In this document: piece by piece, positions 12,872 through 24,747 of the stretch
How the letters are laid out: each line of letters opens with the position of its first letter
How positions within the stretch are numbered: position 1 is the stretch's first letter
From: Pomacea canaliculata
Taxonomy: Eukaryota > Mollusca > Gastropoda > Architaenioglossa > Ampullariidae
Assembly (NCBI RefSeq): GCF_003073045.1
Contig: NC_037590.1
Coordinates: 16,956,778-17,020,777, forward strand
Length of the DNA stretch: 64,000 nt
Reading direction: 5' to 3'
The notes under the pieces: generated by a model
Database searches by the model: none
Seen by the model: the letters and a program-made list of their open reading frames with translations, nothing else
What the model was told of the DNA's origin: nothing
Program-made: the position numbers and the translations under genes

Positions 12872-14679
12872 TTACTTTGCTGTGGCATCCACTTTACGAC
12901 GGAGTACCAAAGGTCCAACATTGTCACCTGTTTCCTCATTGTGCTTACCATGAGCTCCATCACAGAGAGGAAACTGAAAAAAAAAAAAGACAGCTGCAAA
13001 ACAATCGTTAAAAGAACTTCTGTATCTAGAAAGTAGCTGGAATAAATAATATATACAATCCTTCAAAAATGAGAAAACCATTTTGCATGATGCCATGCTC
13101 TAATCTGAAATACCTTTTTGGACCTCCAGCAACGACAGTAGCTTATCTTTTCTCCCAGATCTTCTATGTCCACCACATTCACCACCTTTGGACTTTCCTT
13201 CTGGATTTTCATGTTGATTGCAATATCCTCTGGCTTTCGTTGTGGAAGGAAAGCCTTTGTTGTAACATACACCAGAATAGATACTGTTCCCACAAATGGA
13301 ACTAAAGCCAACCAGTCATTACCTGAAGAATAAGACATATGGCAGAATATAGGCATGGCTTTGTTCTGTCATTTCCCACAAAAAAAGCACAATGTTACCA
13401 AAGGTAAATATTACATTCATAACCATGAAAAAAATAGTATAATTATGGCTGAGCAATCTTAGCTTCTCAAACCTCAATCGCATTTATACTAAAGACTGCA
13501 CATTTTTTTCAAATTTAAAAATCTTTAACAATATTAGGAAAAGTCTTTTAACAATAAGAATAGCTTTGTTTTGTAATGAAATTCCATGAACTTTTTATCC
13601 ACAATTTTACTCATAAATTACAGCCTGACACTCTTGCACTTATTGTAAAAAGATGAAAACTGACTGAAAATCATTTGCCTATGATGTCAGTTGCAAGTAG
13701 TAAGCAAAATGAAATGGCTAAAGAAAAATATTGTGGCAATGACCACACATGTTACCAGCTACCACAAACTTAACCTGTGCAGGTTATAGTAGCACGGGCT
13801 AGGAACTATAAGTTACACTCATAAGCTATCACATTATCTGAAGATAAAACATGCAACAGACAAGACTCCTATATCTGCACAATTATCTTTGACAATAGAG
13901 CGCATGCTGAATAATTATCTCAAAGAGTACTTGTGCACTTCTTCAGCACTCAATGACTCCTCTAAGCTCTACAGGAATCACTTATTACTATCATGGATTT
14001 TACAGATTGTGTATTAACTCAGAATGTATAAATGCACGCTCAAACACCACTCTGTTGAGCTGTTCAGAATTATCACGAAATTCTTACACAAACAAAAATT
14101 CAAAAAGTAGTGTCATAAAGCATACACCTCTTCACAGCTATTCAAAAATAAGTCAAAAGCTAATCTACTGTCTGAACAACACTGGTCATAAATTAGTATT
14201 GTATATATATAGATATAAGCCGGGATTTTTTTGTTGTGCATGGTAGGCAGTCGCCATAACGTAAGCGATGACTTTTGTTGTACCGTTGTACAACTGTTAT
14301 TTCTTGCAATACGTGTCTGCAAACGTGCTCTTAAAACGTCGATGCTATAATTGAAATGCAGTCCATACATGGACGAGAAAAGACAAAGTATACCGTGTAA
14401 AAAAGTGAAGATTGCGTCAAGAACTAACACCAAATACTTGTTAATAGTTTCCGCATGACCTACATTACCTATTCATACATAACGACAACACCTACAATCA
14501 CTCAATGTATAGGTACACTTAATACTGCATAAAAGACAGAAAAGTATGCAGTAGACAAACTTTAACATACACGTATACTAACCACTTAAGCTGGCAAATC
14601 CTCCCAAAGACCTGGGAATGGGCAGACTTTGTAAATAGTTTGGCAGCGTGACCCTCACCAGGTTGGATATAGTCTCCAT
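12872..14679 (-). CDS. CISD2: CDGSH iron-sulfur domain-containing protein 2
   Basis: Three exons on the minus strand: 14583-14679, 13114-13322 and 12872-12973. Phases 1 and 0 close exactly to 135 residues, the same length as human CISD2 as I recall it. The N-terminal block [20 protein letters not shown] and [12 protein letters not shown] matches the CISD2 leader rather than CISD1. A single transmembrane helix follows (about residues 37-58, [18 protein letters not shown]). The C-terminal CDGSH domain has the three Cys and one His that bind the 2Fe-2S cluster: C95 and C97 in [10 protein letters not shown]106 and H110 in [11 protein letters not shown]. The family are homodimers anchored in ER and outer mitochondrial membranes, involved in Ca2+ and autophagy control and in cluster transfer. 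The exon junction falls between the two halves of the cluster site. Nothing looks damaged. Confidence 0.96.
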
Positions 14680-16484
14680 TCTTTCGTGCAGGAAGCGGTG
14701 AAGGTGTGGTTATCTCCCTTGGAGGTAACTATGCGCGAGAGGGCAGTCAAAAGCACGTGGTCAAACACGACCTTTGACCGCAGACTACCAGGATCTCCAG
14801 ACAGAAGATTTCCTCGCAAGTCTTGTTACGTGTAAGTATGCATTTTGATGTCTTTTACATTATTTTGTAAGTGAAAATGTAACCACTTGTCGAAACATAC
14901 TCGTCCATCGATCAGTGTGAAGCAATTCAGCACACATGCAAGCTACAATTGAAGGTTTTTCAAGGAGAAAAAATATTTATTTAAAATAAGGTAAAACAAA
15001 AAATGTTCGATGTGATGTATGGTATAGTGTCGACGTATATGATAAAAGACATTTCAGGTAAATGATAAAGTTTACAGCACTAAAGGTATTGTGTATGTTG
15101 AAATTTTCAGGTCACATTCAGATCTACCACGGAGGGCATTGTGGCTAAGAGTTTTAAACAGATTGGTCTTGGGTAATCATGGCACATTGAAATTGCGGGG
15201 TCAGCAGTGCCATTGAATCGAGACCCAACGACCAAGCGAGAATCAACGACTCCTTGCAACATTTAAAGGTGTCATTGGTTTATTTCTTAGTTCATGGTTT
15301 ATCTGCAGAGATATAAACGCAGTTGTTCCTGTTATGTATTTCTTCCTTTGATGATGCTAGGGTATTAATGTCAGCCTTGTTGAAGAAAGAATGAGACAAA
15401 TTTACAAAGACAATATTAAATACCAGCTAGGGCTGTTATTTATTGGATTTATTGTTGAGGGAATAGGGTGTCAGTTAAAAAAAGGAGTTTCTTTGTGAAC
15501 AAAACACTCATAATGTACAATCAATTTTCCTAGTGGTGTGAATGAAATAGAGAACAAAGCTAAAGATGATTGATGAATAAGCTAAGGTTTGAAAGCAGTG
15601 TTTTGGAAGTACTTGTTAGGACCAATGTAATGAACATGCCATTAAAATATTATTTAAAATTTACCCCATTTGTCTGACTGATAATTCATGTGCATATGGA
15701 ATATCAGGAAAGTCAACATGGGTATAAGCTTTAATAATGTATGAGAGAATTATAAAACATTTGTAACAACTGTGCTTGCATTTCCCTATAATGTTTACAT
15801 TTTTGGAGCAGTTTGTTTGCGTGGTACATCAGATGCCATTAATCTATACAGTAATGCCTCTAAAGACAAAGAGGGGATATAATGTAGGAGTTATGAGTAA
15901 CGAATAGTTAGGAGTAAATTTGAGGGAAATGTATTTTGCCAGTGTTGTAAGAGGTAGCATTGGTGAGATAATGGGTGGCAAGATGATGAGCAGACTGAAT
16001 ATATTATATATACACAAACACGCACACACAGATATATATATATTTCAGTTAAAAAGTAATGATATGAATTCTGAAACAATTTTATTTGAGCCCCAAACTC
16101 TTTCTCTTTTAATGAATGAAGCTGTCACCAGTATGGCAATAAAAACTAGATAATATTACGAGAAGCTTGAATGTAAATGAGAGCTAACTATGTAGTAAAT
16201 GTTTTTCAACAGGTTGTTGCATAATGAACATAAGAAGAAAAATGTTTATATAACTGATCGAGAGGTGTTCTTTTTCAACATTTCCAGATAATGCTCTGCT
16301 TTTAAAGTACGTGCTCTGGTTGAGAAAAAGCATTTAATCTAGTTAAACCTATGAATGCCATGTTGCATGGCTCCAACACATAGCTGAGAAATCATTGAAT
16401 TGTGAGACTTCTTTCAATTAGTCAGATCACACCATGGCCTTTCCATGAAGAGCAGGAGCGTAAAACAATTTATAAGCAAAAGAA
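14680..16484. other. Spacer between CISD2 start and C2orf81 3' end
   Basis: The CISD2 promoter should lie just right of 14679. An E-box-like CACGTG occurs near 14755. The rest is AT-rich with a short (TA)n run near 16030. No exon is recognised. Confidence 0.4.
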
Positions 16485-16490
16485 TTTATT
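16485..16490 (-). terminator. Polyadenylation signal of the C2orf81 homologue
   Basis: Minus-strand AATAAA, 53 bases past the stop codon at 16543-16545. It is the first such signal after the stop. Confidence 0.55.
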
Positions 16491-16542
16491 ACTAAAGTAT
16501 GATTTAAATTATATCACAGACAGTCCATGTTCCTGTTCATTG

Positions 16543-19500
16543 TTAGGAAACTTGAGACTTGTTTGGAGGGAGAGAGGTAATAGGGGGCAATGGAGGAGGG
16601 CTGTTAAACTCGCGAAGGATGGGAGTGGTGCGATGCAAAAGATCCGATACGCTGACACTTGACCTTCTGATAAGGAGAGAAATAGGTTGCAGATCCTTTT
16701 GATGGTGCTCCAACAAATCTGCCTTCCGTACTTGCTGTAGACATTAAAAATAGAATTTCATGAAAAAAATGCTATTTTCCAGAGAGCAGGTGCTGACCTC
16801 TAAAAAACAGTGCACAATGTTACTTACCCTTTCCTGTCCCTTCTTTGAATGGCCATTCTCAGTTACCTGTACTCCAGGAGATATTTCTATAACTTCAAAC
16901 TATGGTGGGGGGAAAAAGAAATGGAAAACAACACTTAAGAGTATTAACGAAAAAGCTCTTCTTCAGGCATACATATATCAAATTTTACATAACCTCAAGA
17001 TATGAAAAAATACTTCACTCGTTTTAAAATGTCATGTGTAACTTAATCAAAGCTATGTATTTGAGTAATTAATTTGCAAAGTTTTCACTTCAAAACTGAA
17101 AACTGTTTTTCTATATCATATACCCAGAAACAACATTTTTAAACATGCATAGCTTCCTGCATCATCTATAAATTGAAACTATATACAACAAAAACTTCAA
17201 AAACTTCCCACAGTTTAGGGGGAACTCACCAGAGATGGTGGAAGTTGAGTATTTGATCTCTCTGTTTTGGCTTGAATTTTGCCTTTGAAAAATTGTAAAA
17301 ATTATTAATGACAGTGGTGAACATAACTGTTTTTACTTTGTGTATGAGCATACATTTCTGTTGTAGAAGCGAGCATGCCTGTTATATATGAATATGGGTG
17401 AATGGTTGTTGGTGATTCAGTTTAATTCTATATATCATTTCAGTAAAATAAAAGTGCTCATTATCATTAATGATATTAACATATAACTAACTAATAATAC
17501 TACATTAAAATAAGTTATATAAATTATATTGGACAACAGGAAGTGGAGTATATATAACAGGAAGTGGAGTTGAGAAATTCAGGGTTTGGAGAGTTATGAT
17601 GATGTTACAGATGATGACATGACAGTTTTAGATTAAATGTAATTTTTTCTACTTTAATAAATGAAGATTTTTGTGCATAAAAAAATAAGGCATCCCCTAA
17701 AAATAAGCCCTAGTATGTCTTGGAGCAAAAATTAATATGAGACCCAGTCTTAATACTGATCACTGTTGCTGCAAGCTTTTGTGCCATTATTTCCCTAACT
17801 ATTGTGAAACATTCAAGCAAAGATCCTTTAATTTACTCAAGGAGCTCGAAATAGTTTTTCATGTACCTGTGAAGGCAGGCAGATCAGCTATTGTGATCTT
17901 CTTGCTTTTTCTATCTAACTGGGTTGCACGATGTCCTTTTCGCATGGCATCAAGATGCGCTTGTGCTGCCTCCACTTTGGGGTCTATCAATTTGTATTTG
18001 AGGGAAACCCTGGGAGAAAAACAAATTGCTATAACCTCCAAATTCTTTTATACAAAGATTCTCAAATAAAAATTACATTGTCAAATTATCTGCCCTCATG
18101 GTCTTAAATGGGATTGACATTTATATGAACATTCCAGTCTTTAATGCTGATGAGAAAAATTACTTCAACCTTTCATTAATGAACATGAAGGAGATAACAT
18201 AATTCCTAGACAAATTAGTTTTAATTTTGTTTATTCCTTGTTACTCCTCAAAGAGCAAAGGGCAGGTAAACAACACCTCGCCAGCATACCTGGTTTTGGG
18301 CAGCCCCCCCCCCCCTCAGTTTGGCCCATGTGGTTTCTATGTCCTTTGCCTCATTCTCTACTGTTCTTTTCCAAGTCTGCTTTGGTCTCCCAAATCTTGA
18401 CAAATAGTTTTTAACAAAACAAAAGAAAGGAAGTAGTATACCTGTGGCTAGGTAACTTTTCTGGGTTTAGTTTCATGACAGCTATCACATTTCCCATGGC
18501 ATCATATGTTACATCTTTTTCACCTGGAGGTCGCCCCGCTTGTACCTAAGCAAAAGAAAGGTCTTACTGTAAAGTACAGCCAGTTTTTTAAATGCAGGAG
18601 ATTTTTTGTTTGTTTTTCTTTACTAACCACACATAAGTGCAAAGAAGGATTTTATAACTACACATAAGGACAAAGAGAGACAAACACATTAAGAACAAAA
18701 GATGTGCATTATCTTCCTAAAATTTTTGCTATATAATCTGACATTATTGGACAAAAAATATTTCTTATCTTTTCCTGTTAGTGCATTATTGTATTTCATA
18801 TTATAATCTTCATCCTGCCCCCATAGAGTGGTTTTAGAAAGAAAAAGCACTATGGACCAATTCACAGCCTTACAGCAGGAAATAATAAATGCCCACACTA
18901 AAAAGAAGAGTGAACCTGTGTGGAGTCTTCCTGGACATAGAAAAACCATACAATATGCTCTGGAATGAGGGCCTGCTCCAGAAACTCTACAACACAGGCA
19001 TCCCAAATAAAATAGTCCAACTTATTAAATCCTTCCTATCAAACTGAAAAATATCGGTAACAGTTGAGGACCAAACTGCCGCAAGGTACTACTATATTAT
19101 GGAGTCCCACAAGGGAGTGTCCTCAGTCTCTTGTTGTTCAACATAATGATTGCAGACCTCCCCAAAAGGGTCAAACATGTCAAAGTCAAACAATCTGCAG
19201 ATGACACATCCCTCCTATGAAAGTAGAAATACATAAAACATGGGCTAACAGGCCCAAAATCATAGGGATAGATAACATGCAGGAGGATCTGCATGAAATA
19301 TCAAAATGGCTTCAAACTGTCAGCCACCAAAACCCAGGCAATAATATTCCAAAAACCAAACCAGAAAACAAAATATCCTAAATTAACATTTAACCAAGCA
19401 ACCCTTAATTATAGCTCAAAAATACATTTTTAGGAGTCATCTTTTCGGAAAAAACAAACTGGAACCCTTATGTAGACAAAATAACTAAAACGCGAAAAAA

Positions 19501-22500
19501 GGAATAAATCTAATGAGAGTAGTTACTGGAAATAGCTGGGTAACAAATCCAAAGGCCCTTCTTAACCTCTATCAGGCCCATCTGATGTCTAAACTATTAT
19601 ATGCAGCCCCACTGCTGGTCCACCTTAGATCAAGCCAGATAGCTAAACTCCAGTCAGTACAGGCCATAGCATTAAAAGTAGTAATAGGAGTACCCTCATA
19701 AACACCAAACCTGTCAGTACCAGCAGAAACACATAGAACTGATAAAGAAAGGACAGCCAAGTACTACTATAAGGTAAAGTGTCTACCACCAGACCACCCA
19801 GTCCAAAAGATCCACTTACAACCCACAGACACAGAACAGGCTGCCCTACTCCACAACCCACGATACAACAACACATCCAAGACATAGAAAATACAAAGGG
19901 TGCAGAAACAAACATAACAGCCCCTTACCCATCCCACAACATGCTAACACCACCCTGGACACTTCCACAACCACATATTTTGATTTCACAACCTATAGCC
20001 AAGAAAATCACCTAAACCAAATCACTGCTGAAACAAAGTTTAAGCTAAGCACCACATACAAAGACCATGCACAGATGTATACTGATGGATCCCATGATCC
20101 AGAAGCACATGCAACGTGACTAGGAGTTGACTATCCCGACAACATTATCATCTCCAACAGACTTCCAAATTATACCTCAATATTCACTGCTGAACTAAGT
20201 GCCATACTGACAGCACTTCAGGTAGTTCACCTTAAAATGAAGGACACCATGACTATCTGCATTCCAGGAGCTAAAAAAAAAACAAATCCTCAAACTGAAT
20301 AGACATAGTATATGAGATACCACCACCCTAAACATATCTGTATCACCAGCACAGAGGAGGATGGCCATAAAACCAGCAATAAAACTAAGGTGGCAAGAGA
20401 AATATAAAAAGGAAGGTAAAGGTACTAAGAGACAGACCTAGTGATACTATGAACTTCCTTAAGCCAGGTCATTAACTGGTTTCATATGTTTTCTACAACT
20501 GTTCCACGAAGCACTAAGTATTTAAAATACACATCTCTGCAGAAAGTGTTTAAGACAAAAGTACCTTCAGTAAAGAATGGCAAGAAGTTGGCATGGTGAA
20601 GATGTTGGATAACACTGTTGATGACTGTGATGCTTGGACTTCTGCTTCTCTTAATTTCATTTCTGTCCTTGCCAAAGGCTCTATTATCTTCGACTCTTCT
20701 CTCTTCAACACCCCCCTGTATGGCCTGAACTTCTTTACCTTCTATTTCACACCAAAGAGAAGACAAAGACAAACATAGTCAGAAAATATATATATATCAC
20801 ATTTATAAATTCTTTCATTTGTTCACTTGATGACCAACATGCTGGTCTGCTAGTAATGGCCATTGGAGAGAACAACATGATAAATGCTGCAGCAAACAAA
20901 GCTTGCCATTTAGGCATGTCTTCGGTGGCATGAACAGATCCTGCATGGAACAAAAACAGATCATCCTCTGTTAATCTTGACACTGACTACCTTTATTGAT
21001 ACCGGAAAACACAGTTCACATCTCACATCAGTACAGCTATGAAAAACTTGTACACTTTGTACTTGGTAAAAAAAACTGTCTGACCATTGCTGTTGTGATC
21101 CTGATGTGGATGTCTGCCATGCTGTTGCCATCTTTGAAAGAATGGCTCTTCAGTACATAAAGCTGTTCACTTCATTTATCTACATCTCTGCTTTCCCAAT
21201 GCACATAAATAACGAGTCCAAATTCCTATAATGACATGAATTCAACTGCATTATTTTCCTGGTCTCATGACTAATATTTTTGTGTTTCCACCTTTCAAGT
21301 CTAATATTTTGCTGTGAGTATGGATCTTCTTATCTCTGGGAGTAAAAAATCATAGGTAAACTAACAGATGAAATTTTTTTTTTTAACATCAGCAACTTTC
21401 ATTGTATCTAAATTTGTACCCAGGTCAGTTTAACCTTTACAACATACCTCTTCTGAGTCTGACTTAGAAACCTTTACACATGAGAACTCCTCCTGTGTTG
21501 TGTCAGTTATTGAAACTTTGTCCTCTAGCTCAGGCAGTTCAGGCCCCTCAAGTTCATTATCCTCCTCCACTCTTAAGAAAAACACATCAATCTTCATTTC
21601 AGAAAATTAATGCCAGCAACATAGGAAAGATAATGATGCGTTGATGACTATATTTTGTTACTGTGGTGGTGACCATGATCAAATTTAAGTAGTAGAAACA
21701 GCAATTGACAGAAAGCATAGCTGTTTCTGCTAACTCATGATTTATCACATTTATGACATCAATAAGAAGCAGATGATAATGAAGCCAAATAGGGAATCAT
21801 AATGTGAATCATATAAGTGATGACCTGGCATTCCTATTAACTTTACAGAGCCACAGGAATTTTGTCTGTCTTGTGTTTATAATGTATGGAGAGCCTGTCT
21901 TTGGCCAGTATACTGTGCCATAAGAGCTCACACCATTATTATTATCATTATGTATGGGACAGAAAGTCATGAACACTTAAGGCAATGGTGATAAAGGTGT
22001 TGCAGAATCTGAGGCATTTCATTACATAGTAATCAAAGAAAAGGAAGGCAAAAGAATGCTAGCACTTTCTTGATAAACTGCATGTGATTATTAATTATTA
22101 TAACAAGACAATTCTGAATGCAGCCATACTTCTCTTCTTCAATAATCACTTCTTCTTTTGCAACAAATATTTCTTTTTCTTCTGGTTCCTCCACTAATGG
22201 GGTTGGTATCCCAAATATATGTATTTTAGGCACTGAACCCTGTGCCCAGCAATCTGTTGTCAATGCCTCTGGTTCTGGACAATATTTTAAACAATAAATC
22301 AGAATGACTTGTGACTTTTTGTGCTTTGTGTGGCAGAAGTATAAACAGCTTATACTTTATTATCCTATTTCTAAAGTAATACATAAGACTTTGTTAAATA
22401 CAAAAAGATACATAAGTTGGATATATGAGAGATAATTCATTAATGAATACTTTAAAAGAAAATGATCACTTTGTTCTAACTTATTTTGTAAAGTTTTAAG

Positions 22501-24037
22501 TTTTATAAAAACCATCATAATATAATACAAATCCATATTACACACATATATATATATAAACCATTAAGACATATTACAAACCTTTATCTTGTATCCAGCC
22601 AAGGTCTGAAAGATTTGATTCACCTTCATCACGAGCCAAAAATTCCCACTAAAATAATAACAGCATAAATTGGTTATCAGCATTATTGTCAAGGATACAA
22701 AAAAGTGGACAATTTTTTTTTTTGCCTTGTTACTATAAGAATTCAAAATGAAAAGGCTCAAAAACTTTCAAATCAGAAAAATCAATATATTTCACATAAT
22801 ACTGCAGAGTTGATCATGGATGCTGCATCCTATCATTACTGTTTAGCTGATTGGCTGAGTAGGCTGCACAGGACCAATCTACAGATAACAGTCTCTATTA
22901 CAGAGAACAAATCTGTGTATATTGTAAATTGAGCTGGTGGAATTCCTGCACTTTGTTCTGTATACCTATTTGCCTGCTGTGGTAGAGCTTCTCAATAACA
23001 TGAAAACCACAAACAAATATCCCTGGACTGCTGGCAGGTGATTCCAGTTAACTGCTAAAACAAGGCATGAGACAAGAAAGCTTCCAGTTTATTTACATTT
23101 CAGATTAACTACTAAAACGAGGCATGATACAAGAAAGCTACCGGTTTATTCACATTCTTTGTTACTGCTTGCTGAGACTAACAGCGGATCACTTCGCAAG
23201 AGGGTAAGCGTTGGTCTTGGCAGACAGACAGCAATCCATCTATACACGTCCTTGATGAAAACATATGCCATGAGTATATTAATTAAAGAGCCAAATAAGA
23301 GATAATGTTGACTATCATATGGATTAGACAGACTATGAATATTTCCAACCTCTATAATCTGCAAAATTGCATCCTTTGCTTGTGCTATTGTGAAAGGCAG
23401 CAACTGTCTGTCAATATATTTTTTGTAGATCTCATCCATTGTGTACAAAACAATCTCATCCATGATTTCCTGAACAAACTCCTCTGATGAATCACGATCG
23501 AGCATAGCATTCCTGAAAGAAAACAGCCCACATTTCATAATCTTATTATTATATACATAAATTCCAGAACAATTAAAGTTTTATTCTTGCTTACAGCAAT
23601 GTTTGATTTATAAAATAATTCTCTCTCATCTGCTCTCTGTGAATATGTATGTGTGTATTTTGGGAGAAATGTAGATATACATGAATCTATAATGTATTTT
23701 GACTTAAGGTTCATTGGTATTTGGGTTCAGGGAACAGTAGCAGTTATAGTTGGGTTTAACAGATCTGTAAGAGAATCAGAGAGAGATGCATAGAGGTGTG
23801 AGAGGCGCACACCAACAGACCTCCGCACACAGATGACACCAGAGATAATATATCCACGTCTCCTGTATACTATAATTAAAAAGTTCTTACCTCCTTGTTA
23901 ATCTATAATCAGTTTCATTTCACCTACCAGTCATTTTCGTTGAATTTTCCTGGAACAATCTCATGGGCAATCACGGGAGTCTGCGCTGCAGGAGGTTTGG
24001 TTTTATCCTTGTTCCCTTTAGCTGGCGCACGCGACAT
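16543..24037 (-). CDS. C2orf81: C2orf81 homologue (uncharacterised, possibly ciliary/testis protein)
   Basis: Eleven minus-strand exons: 23938 region corrected to 23928-24037, 23350-23512, 22582-22648, 22130-22274, 21448-21571, 20565-20741, 18442-18545, 17867-18009, 17230-17282, 16828-16899 and 16543-16734. All phases close, giving 449 residues. It matches human C2orf81 in several blocks: IVPGKFNENDW (about 27-37), LPFTIAQAKDAILQIIEWEF (about 73-94), LARDEGES, LTTDCWAQGSVP (about 118-129), and VQAGRPPGE plus MGNVIAVMKLNPEKLPSH (about 263-296). An acidic stretch of about 140-200 and a Pro-rich C-terminus (NSPPPLPPITSLPPN) follow. No signal peptide, membrane helix or enzyme motif is visible. 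The molecular role of the family is not established; I believe Pfam treats it as a domain of unknown function. It faces ENKD1, a cilium gene, across about 0.5 kb. Last-exon choice (acceptor before CAAGTACGG) is the least certain part. Confidence 0.9.
17535..17570 (+). repeat. Short direct duplication carrying two ETS-like sites
   Basis: AACAGGAAGTGGAGT occurs at 17535-17549 and identically at 17556-17570, a 21-base period separated by an AT hexamer. Each copy contains ACAGGAAGT, the preferred ETS-factor core. It is intronic in the C2orf81 gene. Function is unproven. Confidence 0.6.
18229..18400 (-). mobile_element. LINE 3' remnant (C-terminal tail of the RT ORF)
   Basis: On the minus strand this reads GRPKQTWKRTVENEAKDIET, TWAKLR, and then, after a frame break at a C-run near 18305-18316, FALRGVTRNK or, in the consensus frame, ALCSLRSNK. 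'GRP..TW.RTVE.E......TW..L' followed by 'ALCS.RSNKE-stop' is the usual end of an RTE-like non-LTR ORF. Related tails sit at 26866-26912 and 44158-44205. Intronic in C2orf81, same strand as the host gene. Confidence 0.65.
18820..20450 (+). mobile_element. Degenerate non-LTR retrotransposon with RT and RNase H (I/Jockey-like)
   Basis: Translated pieces on the plus strand run in the expected order: KSTMDQFTALQQEIINAHTK (about 18840), GVFLDIEKPYNMLWNEGLL (about 18919), GVPQGSVLSPLLFNIMIADL (about 19104), SADDTSLL where YADD is expected (about 19198), then FLGVIFSEKTNWNPYVDKI (about 19430), LLNLYQAHLMSKLLYAAPLL (about 19560), and an RNase H segment MYTDGSHDPEA plus FTAELSAILTALQ (about 20070-20220). 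Several stops and frameshifts interrupt it and the first catalytic Tyr is replaced, so it is dead. RT followed by RNase H points to the I-group. It lies antisense inside a C2orf81 intron. The endonuclease domain is missing, consistent with 5' truncation. Confidence 0.85.
23048..23158. repeat. 57-base tandem duplication
   Basis: The unit starting TTAACTGCTAAAACAAGGCA at 23048 is repeated at 23105 as TTAACTACTAAAACGAGGCA. The copies stay aligned over about 54 bases with roughly 6-7 differences. The pair lies in the C2orf81 intron between the second and third coding exons. Confidence 0.8.
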
Positions 24038-24219
24038 TTTGTTTTCGAGTCACAAGCTAGTCAGCTTTTCGAAAGGTCAACTTTCAGATGATATTTAGAC
24101 TATTTTTGACATTCTGTAACAAATACCAGTAACATTTACAATTTGTCTGTCACAATCTTTGCAGAGTGTGTTTCAGATCTCTGTTTTTGTGAATAGGGTA
24201 CATTGTTTCGGATGTTGTC

Positions 24220-24234
24220 GTTGTCATGGACAAG
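24220..24234. promoter_or_regulatory. X-box-like site (RFX family candidate)
   Basis: The plus strand reads GTTGTCATGGACAAG. On the minus strand the half-sites TTGTC and GACAAC are separated by three bases. The RFX consensus is GTTGCC(AT)GGCAAC-like, so the match is imperfect: one half is close, the other is shifted by one base. It is notable only because RFX factors drive ciliary genes and this lies between two candidate ciliary genes. Confidence 0.35.
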
Positions 24235-24400
24235 AGTGAAAACTCTAGTTACGGACTAAATAGCTTGAAATGTTTTTTTAAGTTTATGAGTATAAAACAA
24301 CAGCGTTGTACGCCATAGTCTTACAAACTTCTGACTCTGCTAGTGTTATAAAAATTAATTCTGTAGTTTCATGTATTTACTGTGGGGAAGATAGCACATT

Positions 24401-24412
24401 AGTCACGTGACT
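24401..24412. promoter_or_regulatory. Palindromic E-box AGTCACGTGACT
   Basis: A perfect 12-base palindrome containing GTCACGTGAC, the preferred site of USF/MiT-type bHLH-ZIP factors. It lies about 130 bases before the first ENKD1 exon. Confidence 0.5.
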
Positions 24413-24537
24413 AGATTGTTTGAATAATGGCGTCTCACTGGAGACGATTGTAGCATTCGTATGCAGCTAACTTTGCATTATTATCTGATGAACAGTACTT
24501 AAGTTCATAGCTCATACAACTTGAAAAGCTATATTAC

Positions 24538-24552
24538 ATGTCGTGTGTGAAG
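24538..24552 (+). other. ENKD1: Likely end of an ENKD1 5' leader exon
   Basis: ATGTCGTGTGTGAAG is followed by a strong donor (gtaagt) at 24553. Spliced to the exon at 24740, this ATG opens an 8-codon ORF whose TGA overlaps the main start codon as ATGA at 24748-24751. The exon is therefore treated as leader, not as the protein's start. The left edge of this exon cannot be seen. Confidence 0.45.
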
Positions 24553-24747
24553 GTAAGTGACGCATACCATAGTCTACGACATTCTGTTAGACGCATATAA
24601 TTGGATAAAGGATTGTCGATCTCAGTCTCATTTTCTTCTTCTTCTCAATTTTGTTCAGGTGTCAGTCGGATCTTAATGGCGTATTTTGTAGACATGTTTT
24701 ACACCATATGATGACAAGCGTAATTTATTTCTCATACAGAATTCAAC

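Larger units (their letters stand above)
24038..24537. promoter_or_regulatory. Bidirectional promoter region between C2orf81 and ENKD1
   Basis: About 500 bp separate the C2orf81 start codon (minus strand) from the first presumed ENKD1 exon (plus strand). The segment has an RFX X-box-like palindrome at 24220-24234, a perfect GTCACGTGAC E-box palindrome inside 24401-24412, and an ATGGCG YY1-like core near 24427. No TATA box is placed convincingly for either gene. Head-to-head spacing this short usually means a shared promoter; that is inference. Confidence 0.55.
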
